A DNA stretch of 64,000 nt, taken from Bradyrhizobium lablabi (GTDB lineage Bacteria > Pseudomonadota > Alphaproteobacteria > Rhizobiales > Xanthobacteraceae). Below are positions 36,380 through 44,566 of the stretch, piece by piece (within the stretch, counting starts at the first letter, position 1; the number at the start of each line of letters is the position of its first letter). The stretch spans positions 543,228-607,227 of the forward strand of contig NZ_JAFCJK010000005.1 in the NCBI RefSeq assembly GCF_018131005.1. Reading direction: 5' to 3'. Made by a program: the position numbers and the translations under genes. Below the pieces are notes generated by a model that made no database searches, was not told the origin of the DNA, and saw only the letters and a list, made by a program, of their open reading frames with translations.

Positions 36380-36540
36380 GGCTCATCCTCATTGCGCAGG
36401 ACCGACTTCGCGGCGTGATCGAACACCTTCTTGTTCGACGGCCAATAGGCGTAGGCGGCGGTGATGATCGAGAGTGCGATCAGATAGAACAATCCGAACG
36501 ACTTCGAGAACCACACCAGCGTACCGTGTCCGAGATCCAT
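36370..36540 (-). CDS. ccoQ: cbb3-type oxidase subunit CcoQ (FixQ)
   Basis: A 56-aa protein, MDLGHGTLVWFSKSFGLFYL..., with one transmembrane helix (about 15-33) and the C-terminal YWPSNKKVFDHAAKS segment typical of CcoQ, which stabilises the complex. It lies 2 bp after ccoO and overlaps ccoP by 10 bp. Confidence 0.93.
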   Translation of the reverse strand: MDLGHGTLVWFSKSFGLFYLIALSIITAAYAYWPSNKKVFDHAAKSVLRNEDEPWR

Positions 36541-36542
36541 GA

Positions 36543-37274
36543 TCACCTCGTAGCATTCGCGCCGGATTTGTGAGCCGCGTCGGTCAGGCGGCCGAGCACC
36601 TGGAGATAGGCGACCAGCGCGTCCATCTCGGTGAGTTCGCCGGGCTTGCCGTCAAAGGCGCGGACGTTGGTGGCCTTGCCGTAACGTTGGGTGACGCCAT
36701 CGGCGTAGGGCGAATCCGGCGCAGCCTGGCCGTAGGCGTCCTTGCTCGCATTTGCGATCATGTCGTCGGTGTAGGGCACGCCGACGGCGCGCTGGGCCTT
36801 CAGGTGCGCGCCGAGATCATCGGTGCGCAGCGTCGTTTTCAACAACCACGAATAGGCGGGCATGACGGAGACAGAAAGAACGTCGCGCGGGTTGTTGAGG
36901 TGGGCGACGTGCCATTCGTCGGAATATTTGCCGCCAATGCGCGCGAGGTCCGGTCCCGTGCGTTTCGAGCCCCACAGCATCGGATGGTCGTATTTCGATT
37001 CAACCGCAAGCGAGTAAGGGCCGTAGCGTTCGACCTCGTCGCGCAGCGTGCGGACCATCTGCGAGTGACAAGCGTAGCAGCCTTCCCGAATGTAGACGTT
37101 GCGGCCTGCCAGTTCGAGCGGTGTGTAGACACGCATGTCGGGCGCATCTTCCACCGTCTGGTGGATGGTGAAGAGCGGCGCGATTTCCACCAGGCCGCCG
37201 ATGCTGGCCACAAGGATGATGCCCAGGGTGAGGCCGATGGCTTTGCGTTCGAGCCGATAGTGCAATCCGAACAC
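36543..37274 (-). CDS. ccoO: cbb3-type cytochrome oxidase subunit CcoO (FixO), monohaem
   Basis: A 243-aa protein with an N-terminal membrane anchor (about 13-36), haem c site CYACH (66-70), and Met ligand in SVMPAYSWLL. It transfers electrons to CcoN. Gap to ccoN is 3 bp and to ccoQ 2 bp. Confidence 0.96.
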   Translation of the reverse strand: MFGLHYRLERKAIGLTLGIILVASIGGLVEIAPLFTIHQTVEDAPDMRVYTPLELAGRNVYIREGCYACHSQMVRTLRDEVERYGPYSLAVESKYDHPMLWGSKRTGPDLARIGGKYSDEWHVAHLNNPRDVLSVSVMPAYSWLLKTTLRTDDLGAHLKAQRAVGVPYTDDMIANASKDAYGQAAPDSPYADGVTQRYGKATNVRAFDGKPGELTEMDALVAYLQVLGRLTDAAHKSGANATR

Positions 37275-37277
37275 GGC

Positions 37278-38936
37278 TTACTCTCCCGGTTGAAGGACGG
37301 CCTCGCCGCCGAGTACGGGCTCCGGGGCATCGGCTCCGGATTCAGGCAGGACCTTGCTCTCGGTCTTGATCGTCATCCAGATGTTATAGGCGCCGACGAT
37401 GCCGCCGATCAGGAACAGCAGGCCGCCGATGGCGCGCGCGATGTAGTAGGGACGCATCGCTATTAGTGAGTCGACGAAGGAATAGGCCAACGTGCCGCTC
37501 TCATTGTAGGTCCGCCACATCAGCCCCTGGATGATGCCGGAATTCCACATGGCGAAGACGTAAACGACGGCGCCGGCCAGGGCGAGCCAGAAATGCACTT
37601 CGACAAGCCGCGGCGAATACATGCGGTCGCGTTTCCAGAGCCACGGAACAATGGTATAGATCGATCCGAACGTGATCATCGCCACCCATCCGAGCGCGCC
37701 GGCATGGACGTGGCCGACGGTCCAGTCGGTGTAGTGGGAGAGCGAGTTGACGGAGCGGATGGCGAGGAATGATCCTTCGAACGTGGTGATACCATAGAAC
37801 ACCGCCGCCACCATCATGAAGCGCAGCGTCGCATCGTCCCGCACTTTGTCCCACGCGCCGTTCAGCGTCAGCAGCGCGTTGGCGGCGGACGCCCACGAGG
37901 GAATCAGCAGCATCAGCGAGAACGTCATGCCCAGCGTCTGCACCCATTGCGGCAACGCCGTGTAGTGCAGGTGATGCGAGCCCGCCCACATGTAGAAGAA
38001 GGTGATGCCCCAAAAGCTGATAATGGACATCCGGTAGGAATAGATCGGCCGTCCGGCGCGTACCGGCACGAAGTAGTACATCATGCCGAGGAAGCCGGCG
38101 GTGAGGAAGAAGGCGACGGCGTTGTGACCGTACCACCATTCGGTCATGGCATCCTGCACGCCGGAGAACAGCGAGTAGCTCTTGGCGCTGCCGAAGGAGA
38201 CGGGGACAGCGAGGTTGTTGACGATGTGCAGGATCGCGATCACCAGGATGAAGGCCATGTAGTACCAGTTGGCCACATAGATGTGCGGTTCCTTGCGCCG
38301 CGCGAGCGTGCGCAGGTAGATGGCGAAGTATACGACCCACACAACCAACAGCCAGATGTCCGCGTACCACTCCGGCTCCGCGTATTCCTTGGACTGCGTG
38401 ATACCCATCATATAGCCGGTGACGGCGAGCACGCAAAACAGATTGTAGCCGAGCAGCACGAACCACGGGCTGAGCTGATCGGGCAGGCGTGCGCGCGAGG
38501 TCCGCTGCAGCACGTAGTAGGATGTAGCGATCAGTGCGTTGCCGCCGAAGCCGAAGAGCACGCTGGTGGTGTGAACGGGACGCAGCCGTCCGAAGCTGGC
38601 CCAGCCGGCATCGAACGTGAAGTCGGGTTTCACCAAAAGCCACGCCACCCAGTCACCAATAAAGAGGCCGAACACGGCCCAGATCATCGCGAGAATGATG
38701 CCAAACTTTGTTGGGTCGTCGTAGTAGCGGGTGAGGCGTTCGTCGTCTGGCTCGGGATCGTAATAGATCGATATGACTTTGAAGACTCCGGCGAGCGCCG
38801 CGATCCCGATGAGCGCGCCGTGAATGCCGAGTGGATCGTCCTTGCTTGCGATGCCCAGTATCAGTCCGCACAGCCCGATCCCGAGCAGGATCAATAGCGC
38901 GTACTGACGTTCAGCTTTGGTCAGTTGTCCGATCAT
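37278..38936 (-). CDS. ccoN: cbb3-type cytochrome oxidase catalytic subunit CcoN (FixN)
   Basis: A 552-aa, 12-helix haem-copper oxidase subunit. RPVHTTSVLFGFGG carries a low-spin haem b His, WWYGHNAVAFF the first CuB His, and GSHHLHYT the two others; SHYTDWTVGHVHAG supplies the remaining haem ligands. This is the high-affinity terminal oxidase for microaerobic respiration. The ATG at 38936 is preceded by GGGGGG; a weaker in-frame ATG is 18 bp upstream. No TTGAT-N4-ATCAA (FNR/FixK) box was found in the 165 bp upstream. Confidence 0.96.
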   Translation of the reverse strand: MIGQLTKAERQYALLILLGIGLCGLILGIASKDDPLGIHGALIGIAALAGVFKVISIYYDPEPDDERLTRYYDDPTKFGIILAMIWAVFGLFIGDWVAWLLVKPDFTFDAGWASFGRLRPVHTTSVLFGFGGNALIATSYYVLQRTSRARLPDQLSPWFVLLGYNLFCVLAVTGYMMGITQSKEYAEPEWYADIWLLVVWVVYFAIYLRTLARRKEPHIYVANWYYMAFILVIAILHIVNNLAVPVSFGSAKSYSLFSGVQDAMTEWWYGHNAVAFFLTAGFLGMMYYFVPVRAGRPIYSYRMSIISFWGITFFYMWAGSHHLHYTALPQWVQTLGMTFSLMLLIPSWASAANALLTLNGAWDKVRDDATLRFMMVAAVFYGITTFEGSFLAIRSVNSLSHYTDWTVGHVHAGALGWVAMITFGSIYTIVPWLWKRDRMYSPRLVEVHFWLALAGAVVYVFAMWNSGIIQGLMWRTYNESGTLAYSFVDSLIAMRPYYIARAIGGLLFLIGGIVGAYNIWMTIKTESKVLPESGADAPEPVLGGEAVLQPGE

Positions 38937-39101
38937 TGTCTTGCTGCCCCCCAAACCCGGAATCGCGATCCAGTCTGCATTGAAAAATCAGAGGTCAGGT
39001 CAAATCGCCTGGTGGATCCGGGCGCCTGCGAAGGCCGCAACTGCGTATCGACGTAACGTCCGAATGGATGAGGTCTTGCTGGCGCCTCGATCAACGAGCC
39101 G

Positions 39102-39479
39102 CTACTTCAACGTAGCCAGATAAGTAACGAGGTCCGTCCGGTCCGTCGGGTTCTTCACCCCTGCGTAGGTCATCTTGTTTCCGGGAACCACCTTCTGTGG
39201 CGACTCCAGATACGCATCAACGGTCTTCGCATCCCAGACAATGCCAGATTGCTTCATCGCGTCACTGTAGTGGAAGCCGGGAGCCGTGCCCGCCTTCCTG
39301 CCGATGATGCCTTCCAGGCCCGGCCCGACGCGATTGGCTTGATCCGTTGCATGGCATGCTGCGCAAGCTTTGAAGATAGTTTTTCCGTGCTCGGCGTCCT
39401 GTGCGTAGCCGGAGTTCGCGGTTGCTCCCGCAAGTACGAGCACCGCGATAAACACTCCAGTCTTTCTCGTGCCTTTCAT
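39102..39479 (-). CDS. Class I cytochrome c (c2-like), periplasmic
   Basis: A 125-aa protein with signal peptide (about 1-26, cleavage after GYA), haem site CAACH (39-43), RVGPGLEGIIGRKAG (about 51-65) and axial Met in PGNKMTYAG (about 101-109). This matches soluble cytochrome c2/c552 that shuttles electrons to oxidases. It lies upstream of ccoN on the same strand with a 165-bp gap and may donate electrons to the cbb3 oxidase. Confidence 0.9.
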   Translation of the reverse strand: MKGTRKTGVFIAVLVLAGATANSGYAQDAEHGKTIFKACAACHATDQANRVGPGLEGIIGRKAGTAPGFHYSDAMKQSGIVWDAKTVDAYLESPQKVVPGNKMTYAGVKNPTDRTDLVTYLATLK

Positions 39480-39504
39480 TGGAACATCCTTTCTTAGATC
39501 GGGA

Positions 39505-39879
39505 TCAGAGGTGGAGCGGCCGCGCAACGTATTTGTTGAAATCGTCGCCGAGTCGAAGCGCGCATGCTCCTAAAGGCCTATCGGGTTGTTGCCCTCCTTG
39601 AAGAGATGGATGGATGCACCGACAACAAAGAGGTTCTCTACATTCCTTCCTCGAAATCGGTGAAGGAGAGCTCAGGCGAGACTGCGATTTCGACCGACAA
39701 TCGGTACCGGCGGACGCGAATAGTGACCCGCCGAGCACCACATCGACGTAGAGTCCCGGCTCCTTGTTGTCCCAGTATTCGTTCCGAAGCGGTCGCTCCG
39801 TGCCGTCTTGCTGCGTGACCTGGCACCGATCTGCCGTTTGCCGCGACACTGCCTCGAGATTGTTGTTGTATGTCTTCAT
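39505..39879 (-). pseudogene. msrB-like fragment (peptide methionine-R-sulfoxide reductase)
   Basis: The frame from 39879 reads MKTYNNNLEAVSRQTADR, then CQVTQQDGTERPLRNEY and WDNKEPGLYVDVVLGG, matching the MsrB N-terminal half. Beyond about 39715 the frame loses the conserved FDSGxGWPSF core, and the catalytic Cys region is missing. The remainder to 39505 reads as unrelated residues. Confidence 0.75.
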
Positions 39880-40308
39880 CCTTCGATGTCCTTGGAAACA
39901 AGAAAAAAGTAGGACGGCGAAACTCAACAATCCAATGACCTCTTGCTATGGAATCGATGCCATCGACGCGCAAATTAATAGATGGTGCAGTACAGACATA
40001 TGCTTCTCACTGAACGGGCTTAGAGGTCTCTGCAGAGTAAAAACGTTGGTCTCTAGGTGCCATGCGGCTGGTGGCATTCCTCGCTACGGCAGCAAGCTGC
40101 TAATTTCAGCTCTATTTCAGCATGCCGCGTTGCTTATCTCTTGGCAAAGACAGGCCCGACCATGAATGCCAATAATCACTATTCGATACGCACCCGTTCA
40201 GCCCCGATCCGGCCTGGACCAAGCCGTCGCCAAAGGTGCGAACAAACTCTCGGCCTACACAAGGAGGCGCGCGAGCAGGCGGCAGGTTAACGGGAGCGCG
40301 TGATAGGC

Positions 40309-40651
40309 ATGACGGAATTGCGTACCGAGCAGCTCCTGCTCACGGGAGTCGTTCCCGAGGATGCGGCTTTCATCCTCGAGTTGTTGAACGATCCAGGCAG
40401 GCTCGCAAACATTGGTGACCGGGGAGTTCGCAACTTGGAAGATGCGTGCGCCTGCATCGAGGAGCGCCTCTCGAAATTACTCTGGCGTGGCTGGGGACAG
40501 ATCGAGCGATCCGGTCGGAATCTATGGTTTGGTCGATCGCAAGGGCGTGCCACATCCTGATATCGGCTACGCAAATCTTTCGAGCTATGCAGGTCTAGGC
40601 TATGCGACCGAAGGGGCGGTTGGCGATCACTGGGGCCACATCAACGTCTAG
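40309..40651 (+). pseudogene. Frameshifted GNAT acetyltransferase fragment
   Basis: MTELRTEQLLLTGVVPEDAA from 40309 is a RimJ/RimL-type GNAT start. Near 40495-40510 the frame shifts and continues in another frame as GIYGLVDRKGVPHPDIGYA and LSSYAGLGYATEGA. It then breaks before the acetyl-CoA-binding helix is complete. The 430 bp upstream, between the msrB fragment and this one, holds no gene. Confidence 0.7.
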
Positions 40652-40905
40652 GGGACCGATGTCCGCTGCAGCTGCCGTATCCTCACAACCGCCTACGCTC
40701 ACCGCTACTGATAACTACCCACTGGCCAGCGAGAACCACTTCGGGACCTGTTTGATGCATCGCCCTACATTATAGCGAACGGCTAAGCAGAGCTCCATCG
40801 CCGCCGCGACGGTTGACCTCGAACATTTCGCGCAATTGCTTGAACAACAAACATCTACTCGCGCGCATCTCCAAGCACGGCCTTGCACTTCCCAAATCGG
40901 AATGG

Positions 40906-41281
40906 TCACTTGAAGGCCCGCACAGCAGCAAAAAGAACGCCGAGAAAAGCGACACCAGCGACTATGCCGCCGGGCTTCGAATTCCTGGCCGCAGCTGGGT
41001 GCCCCGCGGCTGATTCCCGGAAGTGTGTTTCCTCAAAGGCTATTGTTGCAAGCATGACTACTATCAACACCATCTTGGTCAGAACCACGGCGTCCCCCCT
41101 GCAGGCCACCGTACTTGAGCCAAAGCAGAATAGGCCCGCTAATTAGCAAAGTCGCTCCTCCGACTTTCTCTACGGTCGCCATGTGGGAGCCGATGTGGAA
41201 CAGGGTCGCACATGTTTGCTCATCAACCTTGGGAAACGTTGCGCCGAGGATGGGCATAACTGCAGTGTCGGAACCGGCCAC
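40906..41281 (-). pseudogene. Broken integral membrane protein gene
   Basis: Two overlapping minus frames (starts at 41281 and 41109) together read as one membrane protein: MATVEKVGGATLLISGPILL, then after a shift near 41080-41100 TKMVLIVVMLATIAFEETHF and PGGIVAGVAFLGVLFAAVRA. Family not identified. The segment 40652-40905 upstream on the plus side shows no gene. Confidence 0.5.
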
Positions 41282-41690
41282 CCCTGCGAGGGAGGTCCCC
41301 TCCGCCGTGCCATATACTTGGCGACGCTGGTCTAGCCAGTGTCGATGCCGAGCTTGAGAAGCTCACCATGGATTCTCGGCGCTCCCCACAACGGGTTGGC
41401 GATGCTCATCTAGCGGATTCAGCCGACGAATTCTTAGGGGCACCGGCGGTCGGCCGCGGCGGCGTCGCGATTTCCAGCGCCCACACACTCTGATTGCCAG
41501 TGCATCATACATCTTGGGAAACACCCAGCAGACGCCTCCCAATATAAGTCTGTCGATCGCCCAAATGGAAGCGTCTTGGGATTGGCGCGCCGCAACACGT
41601 TGATTTGCCGCCTCAGCACCACAATCTCTGCCTTGAGCGTTGCGCGCAACCGTAAGAAACACCTCGAGCCGCGATCCGCGTGGCATCGTT
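41278..41690 (-). pseudogene. IS3-type transposase (DDE integrase) remnant
   Basis: In several minus-strand frames the translation gives LKAEIVVLRRQINVLRR, then RWKSRRRRGRPPVPLRIRRL, then NPLWGAPRIHGELLKLGID and SVAKYMARRRGPPSQGW. This is the order of the OrfB-like transposase used by several rhizobial insertion sequences. Frameshifts and an in-frame stop (after GIDTG) break it, and the DDE core downstream is missing. Confidence 0.75.
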
Positions 41691-41765
41691 TCGATAGCCG
41701 GAGGTGATTGGACGGTCGCCACCCGGTGCCTATCTTCAACGCTGGACAAAAAAGGAGTACGGCGA

Positions 41766-41837
41766 ATTCCGACCTACAGGAAAAACCCCGAAGCGGTCTC
41801 GAAGTTGACTCCCGAGCAGTACCGCGGGCTCGCGTAA
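41766..41837 (+). pseudogene. Second msrB fragment
   Basis: The plus strand encodes TYRKNPEAVSKLTPEQYR, an excellent match to the MsrB N-terminus, ending at TAA soon after. It corresponds to the same part of MsrB as the fragment at 39.8 kb, so two msrB copies were present or a duplication occurred. Confidence 0.65.
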
Positions 41838-42483
41838 GCTTCCTGGCGCAGGAGGAAATTGCAGCCTCCTGCGTGAGAGCCGTCGGCTTCGACATCAAGC
41901 AGCTGGCCCCCGTCGAGATCGGCTTGAGCGACGACCGGCAGCAGGTTCGCACACTGGTGACCTTGCTCGCTGCCACCTCCGTCTTGACGGCGGCAAAGTC
42001 CAGAGGCTGCGACTTAATCGCCATGGTCATGGGCGTGCGGCCTCAGGAAGCTGTTGTTGGGTGGTCAAACATCGGAGGTCCTAGCAGACGGAAGCGTGCC
42101 GGTTGGTAGTGCGGTAACCGACATAAATGATAATGTACGGTGTGGTGAAATGCGACCGTTCAAGCAATGGAAGTAGAGCTGAGCTATGTTCCACGTCCAT
42201 TGGTGGCTTCGTCTCAAAATCGCCAACAGCGAGGTTCATTCGCAAAATGGACCCGATGCCGAAGTTGGCCTGTCCGTTTCTGCCATCGGCGCGTCAATAA
42301 TTCTATATTTCGCGCATCAGGCTTTAGCGCCTAGCTGTTTTGTCACGTCCGGCTCCCTTGTTAGGGACTAGAGAGAGGCTAAAGATCTTCCAAGGACATT
42401 AACTTCATTATGAGAAGGCTCACGCGAGGTTTAGAAGGCCTGAACAGGCGCGCGAGTGCCCCACGGCCTTGAAAAGGATACGT
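41838..42483. other. Tract without a supported gene
   Basis: A plus frame over 41850-42050 (FDIKQLAPVEIGLSDDRQQV) and its minus-strand counterpart look partly coding but match no family I know. A 61-aa frame at 42186-42371 is also unsupported. An AAAAGGAT RBS for hemC lies at the end. Confidence 0.4.
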
Positions 42484-43461
42484 ATGGCATCGGATCGATT
42501 GCGGATCGGCACGCGCAAAAGCGCAATGGCGATCGCCCAGACTGAGGAGATCGCACGACGCCTGAAAGCCGTCGGCACCGAGGTCGAAATCGTCAAGTTC
42601 GAGACCACGGGCGATATCGACCAGGTTGGCAAGCTCTTGCCGCATGGCGGCAAAGGTGGGGCCTTCGTGGCGCAGATCCGCGAGGCGGTGCTTAACGGAA
42701 GGCTCCACGCCGCGATGCATTCGCTGAAGGACGTGCCGGGCAATGAGGACACGCCCGGGCTTGTGATCGGCGCGACGCTTTCGCGCGACCCGCCCGGCGA
42801 CGTCTTAGTGCTTCGACCGGGCACCTCGGTCGACGAGCTCAAACGCACGTGTGGCAAGGGATTTGAGATCGGCACCAACTCCGTCCGCCGCGCGGCCTAT
42901 GTGCGGCGGCTGTTTCCGGAGATCGAGGTCATCCATTTCCGCGGCGCCGCCGACAGCCGCGTGCGCAAGCTTGACCAAGGCGCAAAGCAGAAGCTGCCAG
43001 ATGGTGGTGCGGTGGGGCCCGCGGATGCATTGATCATGGCGCGCTCAGGCCTCGAGCGCGTCAGGCTCTCGAGCCGGATCGCGTACGAATTCTCGACTGC
43101 CGAGATGCTGCCGGCAGTGGGGCAGGGGATCGTCGCAGTCGAATGCGCCGCGCGCGATTTTGAGACGCGCCGTATCCTGTCAGCGATCGATGACGCGACG
43201 GCCCACGCGTGCGCCGACGCCGAGCGTGAAGTGCTGTGGGTGCTCAACGGCCATTGTAACTCGCCGATCGCGGGATTTGCGGACGTCATGGGCACGGAGA
43301 TGCAGCTCGTAGCATCCGTGCTGGATCATGCGGGCAGTCGCATCATCGAGGCCTCGCGTGTTGGCCGCGCCAGCCGCCCGCGAGAACTCGGCCGCGCAGT
43401 GGGAATGGAGCTGCTCGCCAGAGGCGCTGCCGAGATCATCGAGCGCGGCCGGCCGGTGTGA
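42484..43461 (+). CDS. hemC: Hydroxymethylbilane synthase (porphobilinogen deaminase) HemC
   Basis: A 325-aa enzyme polymerising four porphobilinogens into hydroxymethylbilane in haem synthesis. HSLKDVPG (79-86) contains the catalytic Asp83, RRAAYVRRLFPEIEVIHFRG (135-154) the Arg-rich substrate site, and NGHCNSPIAG (255-264) the Cys258 that carries the dipyrromethane cofactor. The ATG at 42484 has AAAAGGAT 5-12 bp upstream. Flanked by pseudogenes rather than other hem genes, it is likely an additional copy acquired with the respiratory region (copy number not testable here). Confidence 0.94.
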   Translation: MASDRLRIGTRKSAMAIAQTEEIARRLKAVGTEVEIVKFETTGDIDQVGKLLPHGGKGGAFVAQIREAVLNGRLHAAMHSLKDVPGNEDTPGLVIGATLSRDPPGDVLVLRPGTSVDELKRTCGKGFEIGTNSVRRAAYVRRLFPEIEVIHFRGAADSRVRKLDQGAKQKLPDGGAVGPADALIMARSGLERVRLSSRIAYEFSTAEMLPAVGQGIVAVECAARDFETRRILSAIDDATAHACADAEREVLWVLNGHCNSPIAGFADVMGTEMQLVASVLDHAGSRIIEASRVGRASRPRELGRAVGMELLARGAAEIIERGRPV

Positions 43462-43467
43462 TAGAAC

Positions 43468-43545
43468 GTCATTGCGGGGAATGAAGCGACGAAGCAATCC
43501 AGAGCCACAGGTAAGGCTCGGGATTGCTTCGCTTCGCTCGCAACT
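43468..43545. repeat. Interspersed inverted repeat (same family as 11.2 kb)
   Basis: GAAGCAATCC (43491-43500) and GGATTGCTTC (43521-43530) repeat the inner arms found at 11218-11260, preceded by CGTCATTGCGGG. It follows the hemC stop and could end its transcript. Confidence 0.65.
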
Positions 43546-43716
43546 ATAGCAGCAATAGCACCGGACAACGTCGAACGTCAACCGCGGCTGGTGGCGGAAC
43601 TTGCTTGGCCAATTCCCGACTAGTTGCTTCGGCACTTTGCCTTCTCAGGATGCCCGATGGACGTAAGAGAAATTTCAGAGGGAAAACGCCTCGCGGCAGT
43701 AGCTTGGACTAATCAT

Positions 43717-44247
43717 TCATCCGCCCGGAGTCATCGACTGAAAGACTTCGTCGCGCAGATAGAAGTAGTGGAAGAGAGCCGCGGCTGCATGCACGCCGGC
43801 AACCCAGAGGATGGCGTTGCCGAGGGTGCTGTGTATTTCCATGATCAGCTGCCCCAGTCCATGCGCCTTCGCGATTTGTGGGGCGATGTCGAATCCGGGA
43901 AGGGTGACGGGAATCCCCTCGAGCCAGGTACCGAGCACCGCCGTTGCTGGAATCGCGATAAGTAGCGCATAAAGCGCGAACTGGACGAGCTTCGCGGCCG
44001 CAGCCATCCATCGGGGCATCGGCTGCTTCGCGGGCGTGCTGTCGATCAACCGCCATAGCAACCGCAGCACGACGACGATGAAGACGAGCACCCCGAGCGC
44101 CTCGTGAACCCTGCGGAGCCCATCCGCGGCGGCGGAATAGAGCGAATCGCGGTCGCCCTTGCTTAGCACATAGGCAGCGAGAACCAGCATGACGGTCAGC
44201 CAATGAAAGGCTTGGGCGCCGGCGCCGTAGCGAGAGGAAGTGCGCAA
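43717..44247 (-). CDS. Cytochrome b561 family protein
   Basis: A four-helix di-haem b membrane protein. Haem-ligand histidines appear in AFHWLTVMLVLAAYVL, RVHEALGVLVFIVVV, IHSTLGNAILWVAG and VHAAAALFHYF. The family passes electrons between quinol and membrane or periplasmic partners. The best start is a TTG at 44247 (MRTSSRYGAGAQAFHW, 176 aa) with a GGAG 10 bp upstream; an in-frame ATG lies at 44373. It is convergent with hemC. Confidence 0.88.
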   Translation of the reverse strand: MRTSSRYGAGAQAFHWLTVMLVLAAYVLSKGDRDSLYSAAADGLRRVHEALGVLVFIVVVLRLLWRLIDSTPAKQPMPRWMAAAAKLVQFALYALLIAIPATAVLGTWLEGIPVTLPGFDIAPQIAKAHGLGQLIMEIHSTLGNAILWVAGVHAAAALFHYFYLRDEVFQSMTPGG

Positions 44248-44566
44248 ACCGATTATCTCCGACCTTAGGCCCGCCGCAGCGGTTGATGAACGGTGGCGGC
44301 GCGTCGCTAGAGATTTGAGCGCTTGGTAAGCTGGCCGGTGCCCCCTGCGCCCAACTTTACCCTGGAAGTGCATAACCAGTCCTTATCGGTAGCATTCCTA
44401 ATCTTCATTTCAGCATGTGCTGGCACTCTGGAATGGTTACATCCTGGATGCGAGACACTTCGCTCGCAACGAAAAGTCCGACGAGATCGCTCGATCACCC
44501 GGAAACTTTTCATGGCTTATCTTCAGCAATGATGTGTTCCGCAAAACCTGCGAGACCAAATCGGTG

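Noticed and set aside
41708..42109. A plus-strand frame of 133 codons after the second msrB fragment
   Set aside because: The middle looks coding but matches no family on either strand; left as an unexplained tract.
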